Source of the DNA: Galerina marginata
Taxonomy: Eukaryota > Basidiomycota > Agaricomycetes > Agaricales > Galerinaceae
Assembly: GCA_023014335.1 (NCBI GenBank)
Contig: JAECYW010000010.1
Location: 1,612,001 to 1,676,000, forward strand
Direction: 5' to 3'
Length of the DNA stretch: 64,000 nucleotides
This document shows, in pieces, positions 26,904-39,883 of this stretch (the stretch's first letter is position 1; each line of letters begins with the position of its first letter). The notes below the pieces were generated by a model. The model was not told the DNA's origin. It saw only the letters and a list, made by a program, of their open reading frames with translations, and did not search any database. A program made the translations under genes and the position numbers.

Positions 26904-28757
26904 TTACCGATAAGCTCTTTCGTTCTCGAAATCTGCGTAGTGCGAGAAGCGGCCTCCGTCTGATAGTCCATACCACGGTGAAAAAAGATCGTTATACTTG
27001 TTCGGAGACATGGCTGGGTAAATGTAACACAGGTCCAACACGATCCCCACACCTAGCTCTTTAGCACGTCCTCGCACCACCTCATCAATGTCGATCTCCA
27101 GCGTCCTCTCAAAAGTGCCCTTGACGGTCTTCAGCCTGGCAACCTCCGTTTGTGAAGAGTCACTTAAGCGACTGAGAATAAATTTCTGGAGGTCCGCGTC
27201 ACTGATGCCCGTGCCGACGTAGGCTTCGAATACCTCCAGGTTTGGGAGTAGGGCTTCCCTTTCCGGAACCCCCACACCTGAGGTTGTGGTTGTCAAAGTG
27301 TCTAGATCAAACTTTCCAGGTTTTGGATAATGGGCGAGGGCGCCATGCTTTAGCCGTCCACGCTCGCCAAGTACCAAGTGGGTAAGTTTGTTTGTAAGTC
27401 GAAAGGCGAAGAGCAGATCCTCCGTGCTCAAAGCGCAGGGGTCGATGGATAGTCTTTCAATGTTGTCATGCTTTTCAAGGAGGGTAAGGACGGGTGATGG
27501 GATTAGCGGGGCTGGAATAGGATCCGAATTTGGATTGAATATGTGAGGGTTGTACTTGAGATAATCGAATGACACCAGCAGCGGAGCCTCGATTCCTTTG
27601 TATAAAAACGCCATTAAATCCTCGCCGCCCACATGGATGGAAAGAGATTGTAGGCGGGGTAGTGAAATTATCTCATCGGCACCGATGTATACATCGACAG
27701 GATCAAGTATGGAAAGCCTGCAGTTCTCGAGATTTCGACATCTCCGAAGAATTTGGGCAGCTTCTGCACTGTTAATGCGAGAACTAACTGCCAGATAAGT
27801 AAGGCTCTCCCATGTCGAGGGAATGATTCTAACGTCAAGAACTTCTATGGTGTCGCAATAGATTGAGATGCTCTGGAGATTTGGCGCCCGAAGCAACATG
27901 ACTGATCTCTTGGGTACTGGTCCAATGTGGGAAACGACCTCCTTGAATAAATTGGCCTTCAGTTTTTTAAGCCTTGGTACCATGGTGAGGGAGATCTTAG
28001 CTTCAAAAAGCTCATATACGTGGAAAGGCAGGTTTAATTCGAGCTCGCTAAATCTTTGCGAATAAGAGAGGATGAGGTCGAACATCCGGAGCAATGGATC
28101 TCTTTGGTCCATGTTCCCCTCTAAGCCACGGTTCATTGGAACGAAAAAACTGAGTGATATCGAGAGGGGGCATGTCCCAGAACGAGACAGCCAAACATCC
28201 ACGAGTGCACAGCGCGCGTGCATAGTTCTTGCGTATTTCTCCCTTGATTCACGTTGCCTCTCCCACACCATCCTTGTATTCACATCTGAGGAAGAAGGAT
28301 AAGGGGAATAAGGGTCGCTGGAATAGGGGAGAAGTGGGATGTGCAATTTCGACCAGATTCGATGAGATGATAGGGCAATAGACCTCCATGATTGGCAAAT
28401 CCGGGTCAGAAGCAGTGGCGCCTCTGTGATGCTCATGATAGCATTACGATGAGTCGGCAGGCAGTGATAGAAAATGGCATGTATGATATCGGTGGGAAGA
28501 CGGCGAATCGGGGAGAGGAGGGGTTTGTATTTGCGTATCGATTGCTGGAGCGCATCGCGCTCGTCCTCGAGATCTTCCAAAGCCTTTTCAAGACGACTAA
28601 TTTCTGCTTCCTTATTTTTCAAGTCCTCCAGTGGCTTTAAAAGCTGTTCCTTGACGTCCCGAAGGATATTGTCCGAAGGGTTATCGTTGTTTTCCAAGAA
28701 TTTGGCGATGTGGGGTAGTGAATTAGACCCTAGACGTGCGTCTCCCATGCGTCTCAT
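26904..28757 (-). CDS. F-box-like protein, intronless (copy 2)
   Basis: A 617-residue open frame with the same build as copy 1: coiled coil near residues 30-75 (KNKEAEISRLEKALEDL), F-box-like motif at about 80-135 (SPIRRLPTDIIHAIFYHCLP, TEAPLLLTRICQSWRSIAL), leucine-rich body, and the closing block YNDLFSPWYGLSDGGRF. A second in-frame ATG at 28748 (MGDARLGSN) could be the start. It is a tandem neighbour of copy 1 and the two are clearly paralogous along their whole length. The predicted role is substrate recognition in an SCF ubiquitin ligase, inferred from the F-box only. Confidence 0.88.
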   Translation of the reverse strand: MRRMGDARLGSNSLPHIAKFLENNDNPSDNILRDVKEQLLKPLEDLKNKEAEISRLEKALEDLEDERDALQQSIRKYKPLLSPIRRLPTDIIHAIFYHCLPTHRNAIMSITEAPLLLTRICQSWRSIALSSHRIWSKLHIPLLPYSSDPYSPYPSSSDVNTRMVWERQRESREKYARTMHARCALVDVWLSRSGTCPLSISLSFFVPMNRGLEGNMDQRDPLLRMFDLILSYSQRFSELELNLPFHVYELFEAKISLTMVPRLKKLKANLFKEVVSHIGPVPKRSVMLLRAPNLQSISIYCDTIEVLDVRIIPSTWESLTYLAVSSRINSAEAAQILRRCRNLENCRLSILDPVDVYIGADEIISLPRLQSLSIHVGGEDLMAFLYKGIEAPLLVSFDYLKYNPHIFNPNSDPIPAPLIPSPVLTLLEKHDNIERLSIDPCALSTEDLLFAFRLTNKLTHLVLGERGRLKHGALAHYPKPGKFDLDTLTTTTSGVGVPEREALLPNLEVFEAYVGTGISDADLQKFILSRLSDSSQTEVARLKTVKGTFERTLEIDIDEVVRGRAKELGVGIVLDLCYIYPAMSPNKYNDLFSPWYGLSDGGRFSHYADFENERAYR

Positions 28758-30325
28758 ACAAAAAGTGAAGTTGCAAAGTCAAATATTTCTGGATTATCTT
28801 TTCTTCGCACTTGTATAAAGCCTTAATGAGCTCACTGATAGACACGACTCTAGCGGCTCCGATCTTTCTGGGTAAGGTTACCCAAGAGTTCAGGGTAAGT
28901 AATTGGCATGAACTGTGGCTGCGTTGGGTGCGTATCTGGTCAGCTGGCACGTGCCACGAGCGCTATATCTCCCGTCATGTGATCTGTACCGCGTCGCGTC
29001 TTGCCTCGTGTTCGTGACGCCTTACCTGAAGCCCAGAAGTATTGGGCAAGTGAGGGAGATAAGATAAAAAGGTTGAATGAATTTTCGATTTCTGATCGGG
29101 CCCGTTTTATGACGACAAGACTTGAATGTGCAGAATACTTATTAGATACAATATTTACTCAGAATAAATCTCAATTTGATTTCATTTACATCAGCGTAGG
29201 TCCAGCATCCTAAAAATCGGATAGCCGGCTCCTATACAATTAACGACAACACCTAGCGCGTTCAGCTCCTGGCGCTTGTTTTTATTTCCAATTTCAAAGT
29301 ATATCCTGGAATGTAATAACGAATGACTTAGACGGAAATCACTTGTAATCGTAATAGAAATTGACTGACCGACTAGCTCTTCGGGTTTATTTTAATGCCG
29401 GCTGCCGACTGCTTCTGGAGGTCAAAGCCTCTTGAACCTACCGAAGTGGAGAGCATGGTCTACATTCATACACCCGGGGTTCCTGCGGGAAAGATTCAGC
29501 TCTTATCTAGGTAGCCCCTAATTTTACTTGAGACTGAATTTTGAAGCTACAGTAAAGTATCATGTACCACTAGGTACCCAATGCACTTCTAGATTGCCAT
29601 GAGACTCCCTCAAACTTCGATGATCACGCAGCTATCGCAAGCGAGTTCTCTTGAAATGGTCAAAGCACCTATGAAAGGGGAAGCGACGAGGGCGGCGGCC
29701 ACTTGCCAAGCGGCCCCCGGGCCCCGCAAGATGTGAAAGGGGAGGACGGACAACCCCATATCGTGGCCTATCACTATTGCGTCTTGTCACAGCTTCATTG
29801 TGTCGTGGTAAATATATCGTGGTCACCTCCACCACCTGCAAAAGGGCTCAGAGCAGTTAAAAAAAAAAAGATCAATGTAGATAAATGGCACAGTCGATGA
29901 TAAATACCTAGTTGCTCAGCCTCAAGGTGGTCCGAACTTTATGCTGCATCCCCGACAGTAGGCGCGCCCACCTCTTCTATTTTTGCTCACACATGAAAAC
30001 ATACGTCACCTGATGCTAATGAAGGCGGGCTCGGATATTATTAGTCCCCGATCCGATGGCCATCATTGGTACGGATGAACAGTTACACCCAGACAGGCAG
30101 CACTTCCCCAGGACAGGAGATGAACAAGTGACAATCATGCCTTTTCCTGCCGGCTTTTCATCTCGTCAGTGTGCGTATATAAACTGAGTTTTTCTGATAA
30201 AGCGTTTTTCCTTTTTCCTTCTCGAAGACTGATAGTCATTGACAGGTTCACTGACTGCCGGTTAGCACCACACCCGATAACCGTCTCACCTCCTTGAACA
30301 CCCTCTACTCTTCGCCGCCTCCAGG
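28758..30325. other. 1.6-kb intergenic region
   Basis: This is the divergent promoter space of F-box copy 2 and the acyl-CoA synthetase gene. The only signal I can support is a TATA box at 30176. There is a GC-rich patch near 29685-29730. Open frames here are short and without recognisable features. Confidence 0.55.
30176..30183 (+). promoter_or_regulatory. TATA box of acyl-CoA synthetase gene
   Basis: TATATAAA lies 143-150 bases upstream of the ATG at 30326, followed by a CT-rich leader (CCTTTTTCCTTCTC), a common arrangement for fungal promoters. Confidence 0.5.
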
Positions 30326-32709
30326 ATGTACATTAAATCTCCATATCCCGACCCCCCGCCATTGCCCAACGTGAATGCACATTATATTTTCTTCAAACGA
30401 CCCGACCAAGCAGAATGGCCGAATTATACCGTCCACATCGATCCCGTCGAGTCTCTGGCCGCCGTGAATGGCTCGACTGGTAGTGAGTTCATTGATAGTG
30501 TCTCTGGGTATATAGATGCTTACCACCGGTGGGATTTAAACCAGGTTCTGCGACGAACCCAACCGGTCGTCTGATGTATCACGACTTCGTGCGTAATGTA
30601 GAGGACCTGAGTACCGGACTTGGCGCGAGCGAGTCAGAAGGCGGCCTTGGGCTGCAAGGATGGGACGAGTCTGTCCTGCCCCAGAGTGTGGGCATTAACG
30701 GGGGTAAAGAAATCGTTGGTATCATGAGCGAGAATTCATCGGTATGTGTCGACTTGATCGTTCAGTACGAGAGTGCGGGCCGAACGCGTTCCTCACAATT
30801 GGCGGAACGTAATTTCGGCCCTGACCGCGTTTGTTCCACGACGCCAGCTCACTAAACTCTATTTCCCTCCAGGATTACATCGCCCTGGTCCACGCCTGCA
30901 TCCGTATTGTGGTCCCGTTCGCTCTCATCTCCTCATACAGCACGCCCTTCGAGCTCAAGCATGCACTGTCGTTGTCGAAAGTCACCAGACTATTTGTGGA
31001 CGAGAAGTTTCTGGCCGCCGTTCTGCCCGTAGCTAAGCAGGTGGGGCTAAGCAGTGATCGCATCTACCTCATGAAGGAAGGTGGTTTCAAGGGCGCAAAG
31101 ACGGCAAAACCAAAGAAGGGTGGCAAAGAACGGAAGTCGTTCCGATCCATTATCCAGAACGTGAGGACGCGTAAGATGCCGACAATCGATGTCCGGCCAG
31201 CAGGGAAAGATACCCTAGCATATCTGGTCTTCTCGAGTGGCACCAGCGGCCTGCCTAAAGGTGGACAAGATTTTATCTGTTCGTTTCGTCATTAATGATC
31301 TGTCCAGCTGTCATGATCTCGCACGGAAACCTCCTGTACTCCATTGGACAAGCCGTTGGGGTCCAACAGGCCGCCATGGAGGTGTACACCGTGTGTTGTC
31401 CCGCCGTAGAGCCGCATTCTCTTCTTTACAATCCTTTCACAGCCCCCAGTCCCAAAGAACCCGGAAGGTCTTCCAGTGACGCTCGCTTTCTTGCCTTTGC
31501 ACCACACGTACGGATTGCACGCGTACTGTTTTCGCGCGTTTCTCCTCCCGAGTACCCTTGTAATTCTTCCGAAGTGGGATATTAATGTCGCGCTGGATGC
31601 CATTCCAAGGTACGCGCGTCGTCATTGTCCAATTCCTTTTGGAGTAACATTCGAGACACAGATACAAGATCTCCGGACTCACCCTTATTCCTTCTGTCGT
31701 TCATCAGCTTGTTCATCACCCTGGCATCGAAAAAGCCGACTTTAGTAGCGTCCTGACGATGAACAGCGGCGCCGCATACCTACCGCCTGAGCTTGGAGAC
31801 AGGATGTCCAAGTTGGTGCCCGGAGAGGCCATATTCACCGAAGGCTACGGGATGTCAGAGGGTGTACGGTTATTTCGCTCTACAGCCTCTTGGATCAACT
31901 AATCCCATTCGCCTCATTAGACCATTGCAGCTATCTCGCATCCGCTGACAGGTATGCTCGGCGGCAAGTTAAAGAAAATTCCAGGGTGCACCGGCGTTCT
32001 CCTGCCCGGTATGGAGGCGCGACTGTTGAAGACCGCAGATGCTCTTCCCCCATCTTCGCCTGATGAGATTTCAGATGCTGACAGCGCTGTCAACGAACCC
32101 GGCGACCTATGGCTACGCGCCGGAAACGTCGCGCTCGGATACTGGAACAATCCAAAGGCGAACAGCGAAACCTTTATTGGTGGATGGCTAAGGACAGGCG
32201 ATCGCTTCAAATGCGATGCGGAAGGGAATTTCTGGTTCGCCGATCGGGCCAAGGTCCGTTACGACCGTAGTCTGGATTGTCAATTCTTCGAATAAAGCTG
32301 ATCCCTATTTTTACAGGACACACTGAAAGTCTCAGGCGCGCAGGTATCCCCAGTGGAAATCGAGGACTGTCTCCTCGCACACCCTGCAGGGATAATCACC
32401 GACGCGACCGTCGCAGGCGTGAGCGGCGGCCGTACGGACGACGAGAAGGTCCCAAGGGCCTGGGTCGTGCTAAGCCCCGTAGGCAAGGACGCGAGCAAGG
32501 GCTGGGGCAAGGAGAAAGTCGTGAAGGAGCTAGACCGATGGCACAAAGAGAACCTGAGCAAGTACAAGTGGCTGCGTGGTGGCATCGAGGTGGTCGATGA
32601 GATACCCAAGTCGCCAACTGGAAAAACTCTCCGCCGCCTTTTGCAGGACAGGTACGAGGCACACGTCAAGAAGACCAAAGGGAGATCGAAATCCAAGGCG
32701 AAGCTATAA
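30326..32709 (+). CDS. Acyl-CoA synthetase / 4-coumarate-CoA ligase-like (ANL superfamily)
   Basis: Activates a carboxylic acid with ATP and joins it to CoA. Eight exons (30326-30479, 30545-30741, 30873-31260, 31308-31381, 31443-31609, 31662-31863, 31921-32253, 32317-32709) join in frame to 635 residues. The adenylate-forming motifs are all present: LVFSSGTSGLPKAVMISHGN (P-loop, spanning an intron), LPLHHTYGL, TEGYGMSEG, GWLRTGDRF with FADRAKDTLKVSGAQV, and the carboxyl Lys in PKSPTGKTLRR. The carboxyl end is strongly basic (KKTKGRSKSKAKL) and does not look like a clear peroxisomal PTS1. An alternative ATG is possible at 30529, but the 30326 start gives the better amino end. It lies between ABCC genes 2 and 3 but is not obviously linked to them. 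Substrate unknown. Confidence 0.9.
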
Positions 32710-33283
32710 GTAGACGGGGCTTTTGAGACTCGGATAGTTTAGTAGATGAGGATGTACGAGATGAGTGGGTACGAGATGGACGTTGATATACCTCGCAAGA
32801 CGCTTTGCTTTACCTATATGCGACCCTAATGATTGCAAGGGGGCTTTCCATTATACACGGGACATAAAATTTCACCATTGCCTGCTGGCCATGGAAAGAG
32901 TTTCTGAGCGATTCAGAAGCCACGATACCTGGTGAATGAAACGGCTTTTCACCACCATGAGACGCGACATTGCTACTGTATCTGAAAGATTCAAAGAGAT
33001 ATTCGGAATCAAGCCATTAGAAATATTCCTGTAGTGATTCCCAGTAAAAAAACTTCTTGGGAGGTGGTGAAGCAAGATGTAAATAAGATTTGAACAAGAT
33101 GTTGACGTTTGAAGCTTAGTCAGATTTTTCACCTTGAGTCGAAGTAAGTATGTCAAAAATTGAACGAACCTCACCTTCATTGATTCATGATTATTCTCTG
33201 AATTTCATGAATGACGGCTATGTTCGAGGTTGGGGGCTAAGATATCAAAACTAATCCTGAAAAGTATTGTAGTATTGGATAAT
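32710..33283. other. Intergenic between convergent genes
   Basis: 574 bases containing the 3' regions of the synthetase (plus) and ABCC gene 3 (minus). Nothing else could be supported. Confidence 0.55.
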
Positions 33284-36200
33284 TTATTTACCCTCCGCAA
33301 GTGCATAAAGCGCGGATTTGTCCCCACTACCTTCCACCAGGCCTCGGAGCGTGCCCTTGTCCTTTTTAAGGAGAATCTTGGGACTATCAAACTCGACCTA
33401 CGATAAAAAACTTTCAGTATAGCGTGGATAACGAAAATAAAGACCTTACAATGTGGCCGTTTTCAAGAACCATCTATATCAGAATCAGCAGCTTACTTGG
33501 ACCGTAGATGGATAAGTACACTTACAATCTTGTCCGCGTCCATGATCGTCTGCAATCGATGAGCGACAGTGAGGACTGTAACATCGGGGCCAAGTTGGCT
33601 TCGGAGCGTGCTTTGGATTATAGCATCTGTTTTATAATCTGAGGAATATCAGTGAACCTAGGTCCATACTTGCCAGAAAAAGGACAAACCTATGGCAGAA
33701 GTCGCTGTTTGCCACATCAAATCATCAGTCAAGAGAAGAGGGAAAGTTTAAGAAGGAGAATGACCTTCATCTAGGATAAGGAGTTTACTGCCCCGTACCA
33801 TCGCTCGCGCAAGTGCTATGATTTGACGTTGACCAACAGAAAGGTTGCCACCGCCACCTGCAATTTTACTGTCCAGTGTGAGCCGCGCTTCTCCCGCCTC
33901 CTCCTGAAGCGAAAACAAGCCCGCAGCCCGCAGTGCCTCGTTCAACGTGGCGTCATCGTTCTGATCAAATGGATCCAAGTTTTGGCGGAGAGTGCCTAAA
34001 ACAGCATGTTCAGCAAATATTTTGGTGCGGGGGCTTCAGGTCTGCTTACCGCTCAGGAGTTCGGGCTACACCGCTTATAAATTAGATGTTCAAAAGGAAG
34101 AACACAGACGAAGACTCACTGTCTGCGGGATGATGGTGATACTTGATCTGAGTGCATCAAGGTTGATCGAGTTAGTGGCAACACCGTCGTAGTATACCGT
34201 GCCCTCTGTCAGAATGCATCTCAGCAGAGCTAGAGTCAAAGAGCTCTGTCGGAATCCATAAACAGCAAGATCAAAATTCAAACAACAGAAGACGCACCTT
34301 TCCACTTCCTGTTCTACCAACTGAATAAATATAACCATCAATATTGACTCATATGAAAGATTAAATGTTCCTACCAACACCGATACGTTGACCAGACGTG
34401 ATGTGGAAGCTCAAGTTATGCAAAACTTTAGGACCAGACTACGGATGAAGTTAGAAGGTTCAAAAATTACTGTCCTCCTTCTGTCTTACCTGCGAATAAC
34501 GTGCAGATAGATTGTCAACCCGAATGTCTCCGCTAGTGGGCCATGCGGCAGGAGGTTGACCGGATTCAGTCGGTTTTGGCTCATGCTCAATATCGATGTA
34601 GCCTTGAATACGTTCCAAACTATTGGAATCGAGATGTAAGTCAAACACATGCCAGTGACGGAATTTGAATACCTGTTGGATTCTACCTCAAGCTGGTTGA
34701 AAATACGGATCAACCAGAAGATGTAGATGCAGAAGCTGACGGCCATGTTAAGTGAGAATCCAGTGTTCGCTGCACCGACGTCTTGATAGTACACTAGGTA
34801 GAAAGCAAGAGCCGCGGTGAACGTTGCTCCTAAAGCATCGATGCGGAATCCTATCCATCTGTTCACATTCCAGGATGCCCGTGCGGTGCGTGAGTAGTGG
34901 TTAATCCGTTTGTAAGTCTCATCGGCGAACGCCTTTTGCGCTCCATAAGCTCGAATAGACACTTGTGAAATTAAATGAACACGACAGTGTGGAAGACAGA
35001 ACCCATAAAACTCACCAAGACCATGAATGGCAGCGCTGAAGTGAGCAAGCAGTGGTGACCGAGCATTACTGAAGAGTCACAGTCAGACAAGTAAGATAGA
35101 TTCTTTGCCGTATTTCTTACCTCATCTCTCGCTTGATTGACAGCTGGGCCCTCAAATACAAGTTGCCTGCGAAAATGCCTATGGCTGCAACCGCTATGCC
35201 AGGGACGGCAAAAATAGGGGTGAGGAGTACGATGACCCCAAACTTTGTCAACATGCCAGACGATTGGTCGATGACCCACATCAGAGACTGAGGTATAGAT
35301 CCGTCAACGGTGCGGATATCTTGAGTACACCTAGTGATGATGCGAGCTGTTGGGGTTTCATCCAACCATCTATATTTCGAAATGAACATGATGCGAAGGA
35401 CGAGTGACTTAAATACGAACCGCAATGTGCTTCCAAAGACCGAGTTGACTAGTTGGGCATGAATGACTCTTGAAGCGTTGACTGAACGGTAGTTGTAATA
35501 GTAGTTGAGACCAGAAAAGATGGCGATGTGTGTAATGAGAATTGAAGTAAAAACCAGAAGATAACTGGAATATACAATCATCAGCGCGATCATAGAGAGG
35601 TGTCTATAACTTACAATGCGAGGTTGACTTCAGATGGTGCATGTGTTTCGTACTGAGAACCCCAGACCCCAAGGAACCATGTCTCAAGGGTCATCGTGCA
35701 CTCAGAGACAAACATCGTAAAAACGAGAAAGAAGGCGAAGAGAAAAGGATGGTTCCCGCCCAGGCCAATAAAAAACAACCTCATTGATCTCCAGGTGATA
35801 TGACCTTCGACAATTTCTTCAGCAACCACAAGCTTGCCATCTGGTCCGCTGGTTGGACGACCCTCCTCTTCCTTGCCCTTTCCTGCCGCCATTTGTTCAA
35901 ACTGTTCGACTTCTAATGCAAGAATTGGATCGCTTTTGAGAGTCGTGTTAACTTCGGTTCCTTGGGTTTTAACACTACCATCGAGGTCGAGAGATACGAC
36001 TAAATGAGCCACCGGACCAGCCAATGCAACGTTATGGGTCTGGAGAACGGGTCGGTGCCCAACTTGCTGGTCTGCATAAATCGCGACTTACAACGAGGAG
36101 AACTGTTCTTCCTTTGACGAGATCGCCACGGAAGCAATGGTCGATAATCCAGGCCGACCTGGAGGTCAATAATCAGCACATACATTTATATCGAGGAACG

Positions 36201-39200
36201 AAGTTGCCTACGTATGAACATCCAAGGCTGCCAGAACATCGTCGAGTAGTATTATTTCCGCCCTTGAATAAATCGCCCTTGCAAGTGTAACTCGGGCCTG
36301 AAACAAAATGTCAAGATCCCAAAACCTGAAAAGAAAAGAGGGGTACCTTTTGTCCTCCACTGAAATACGGTGTTAATATTTGTCGCTGCAGAAAAACTGA
36401 TAAAGAATACTCACCTCAGTGTCAGACCTCTTTCCCCCACTTCAGTCTTGTCTCCAGCTTCGAACAACTCAAGGTCATGTTCTAACGCACATTGATGAAC
36501 AACTAGAGAAGATTTAGCAAACAGTCAGCACATATATCAATATTGATACCTTTTTTATATCGTTCCTCGTCGTATGCTGTTCCGAAGAGAATATTGTCCC
36601 GAATTGTCGCATTTTGTACCCAGGATTCTTGAGCGGCGAAAGCCACACCTCCATGACGAGGGAGATTGAACCAGGAATCGGCATTTGAAGGTATGAAATG
36701 CATCTCTCCTAGCAAGGCCATCAATATAGACGTTTTCCCGGAGCCACTGGATTGATGTCAATTTAAGTTTTATTAACCAGAAATCAAGACTCACGTGGGG
36801 CCAACAATCATGTTGATACCATTCCTCTTGAAAAGCAACTCCCCATCTATCTGCAGTCTAAAATTCCTGCTTGACGGGGTAAGGGAACCATCATTATCCT
36901 CAACGGACCATGCGAATGTCGCGTTTCTAAATCCAATCTCCGAGTCCGTATCACCCTGGTCACCGTCTGGAACTTCAAGTAGCTCATGGAAAGGTGCTTC
37001 GGCTTTCGAGAATTTGTCGAGCAACTCGGTATGTCGCAGAAATTCGTTGACACGGTCCAATGACACCTTGCCTACAATAGCCATGTTTAGTCGTTTGACT
37101 CGGCAACCTTTTAAGATTCTGACCTTGAATTATTTGTGATGTTTGCCAGGATAGCCTATGGAGATGCTCCCTCAAAATCGAGAAAACAGCCATACTTGAG
37201 AAGATCCTGGAAGCTATAATGATGCAACCATAAGAAAGGATGAGAAAAATTCGGATAGAACCAACCCGTTAACTCCTCCCTCATAATCACAGTATACGTA
37301 GCGTAGGTAGTCAGCATCGTAAAGGTCGGTATAAACAGACTGTCAGACCATCGATTAACTTTCATTGGGCGAAGGAGAAGGGAGGCAGCTACCTGACAAG
37401 TCCATTGGTGAGGTTGAGAAGCTGTAGGACATTCAGTTCTTGGCTCAATCCCAATGAAGTAAAAAAAACGCTCGCCTTCATTTTCCAAAGCCAACTGAGT
37501 TCCTCTTCGCGTTTGACTTCCAGGCGTTTTGTCATCTTTCCTTCCCAACCGAAAAGTTTGATCATCCTGAGGACGCTCACAGCTGCATCGAATTCTCAAT
37601 CTCTGCCTGTCGAAGCACATGTGGCAACATGAACGGACCTTCTGAGATGCTTTGAACTCTTGCGTCAGTCTACAAGGACGTGACGCGATTAGAGCATTGA
37701 AGAAGCTATGATATTTTTCAAACTAACCAGCTTCATCTTAGTGATTTGTACGTCCTGCACTAGTTTGCTGATGTACCCCACAATTGGAGTAAGAACGAGA
37801 GTGGTAAAGAGACCAACGAGGGCACTGTAAATCGAGTGGTCAATGCAGTAGTTGAGTGAAAGGCAACAAGTGACAAACCTCCAGCCAAGGATACGATACA
37901 AAAAGATCATCGAAAGTGTGATTTGCAATGGTGCGAGGAAAACTAAGCAAGAAATGTATCAGCGATGCTAGAACTCTTTGGCTTAGAGAAATAAGTAAAG
38001 CCTACAGAAACCCATGAAGTCACAACCTTCGGCCAGATTCTCCAGATCGCTGGTGACCAGGTTGTTGATTCGTCCGATGAGATTCTCTGCATCTCCGGAC
38101 TTTTTCGTTGTAGATGGGGTTTCGGCAGGTTTGGACTTTGCCTTCGTGGCGCCTTTTACAGTATCCTGCGATGAAGACGCCTCTCGCGAAGCCGCAACCA
38201 CAGTGGAGCCCTGAGTGAACTCACTCTCGTTGTCGTCCCTCGAGATATGTTCGCGCTCGCTAATCGAAGTGCCGTCGAAGGTAGAAGTCTGCCCATCATC
38301 CGATCCCGCAGGTGTCGATGTTGGATGGCTATCAACTGTTTCCGTGGCCTCAGTCTCAGCTTTCAGCCTGATCCGCAAGCTGTGTTCGAAGACGAGCTGG
38401 GTAACTAAAGCAGCCAGCCTGACGCGGATCTTAGTCTGGACGTAGAGATTCCAGTGGTCGAAAATTGATTGTGCCAGAGGTCCAATAAACATGAGGCTGA
38501 TCCAAACCCATGGCTTGATAGGTGAGCTGGAGCCCCTCGTTTCAAGATAGCTGGGACACAGTAAGTAAGTGTGCAGATAGCTGAATGAGCAATGCACACC
38601 CGAGAGTATTATTGATGCCTATAGGAGCGGCAAAACTGCTCAAGGCGGAAAAAAGAAGATTCAGAGAAATAATGATGACTTCCCAGCCTTAAAGTTGTTG
38701 TCAATCGGAGGGACTAAAAAGCAACAGGTAAAACGACTGTACGGAAATAGCTCAATAAACCAAAGAACACATGTCGATTTTTAGCGCCAGAGAATGGGTC
38801 GATCAACTGTCCCAAGAAAATAAGCCTAGTGCATTCACAAAAACTTATACACTTACCGGAAACGCCGTATTCTTCAGATACTGCGCATAATCGTAATCTG
38901 CGAGAGGAGGAAGTTGATCGTAGCGTAGATGCGCAACCTTGTTTGCAAGGAGGATCAGCGAGTCATTATATGAGAACGTCAGTGCTGATATCCACGACGC
39001 GGTTTGTTCGGGATTAGCAACTGGCATTGGGTTCTTGGAGCAGTCATATTTCAGGATCAAGAAACGGAATGTTCGTAATTATTAAACGAACCTTTGGGTC
39101 CACAGGAACGTAAGGATGAGGAATAAACAGTGGTATTACGACCGCAGTAATGATGAGAATCGCAATTTTCGCCCACAAGATATTGCCTTCTGCTTCATCC

Positions 39201-39883
39201 ATAGGCTCGAGATTATAAGTACCCAAAGGCCAAATATCGCGGTATGCATAGACACCTAAAATAGAAAGTAAGATGATCGTATGAAATCGTGTCGTCCAGC
39301 CTGCCGATTGTCCAATTCGAAATGAAAGTAGGGATAGGATAGTCGCATAGACCTAGTCCGGGTTTTAGCATATTTATGAAGACATTCCGAGAAATGCTTA
39401 CGAAAGTGATGGTCAGAGAATACTCTGAGCAGTAAATAGGGAAAGCCCAGTGCAGCCAGCCGGTAGTCTCTTCACAATCTCGGACTGGGGTGATAGTCGA
39501 CAGATACAAGAGGGCGATTGTGCCCGCTAACCGTGCCACCATAAATCCAAATATCGTATGTCCGCCATATGCGTTAATACACCCTCTTAGCGTCGTGAAG
39601 AACCCACGACGACTCGTAGTGACCGAAGTTTGCGTGCTGGCATTTGCGTCGTCATCAACATGTCGCGTTCCATAACGAGTAAGTCGGTTGACGAGAAAAA
39701 GGATCGTCTGGGAGCACAGGAAAAGTCCTGACAGTACCAATGGTATGACGCGTAAGTCCTTCGGATTCCTGCGTGTCAAGAAGGTAAGATTCTACATAAG
39801 TAAACGGCTTGAACGACTTACAACTTTGCCATTGCAAAGATCTGGTCGAACGTCCCAACCTGAGAAACGAATGCTGCATCCAT
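33284..39883 (-). CDS. ABCC (MRP/Ycf1-type) ABC transporter 3
   Basis: Close paralogue of transporter 1: both start with a 62-nt first exon (MDAAFVSQVGTFDQIF here, [16 protein letters not shown] there) and keep the same intron positions. TMD0 ([34 protein letters not shown]), MRP linker ([18 protein letters not shown]), TMD1, NBD1 ([26 protein letters not shown] split by an intron, [12 protein letters not shown]), TMD2 ([18 protein letters not shown]) and NBD2 ([41 protein letters not shown]) are all present; the end is ALYALAEGK and a stop at 33284. The Glu-for-Asp difference between the two Walker B motifs is the normal ABCC asymmetry. One intron in TMD1 appears to use a GC donor (about 37474). 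It looks functional; the substrate cannot be told. Confidence 0.9.
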
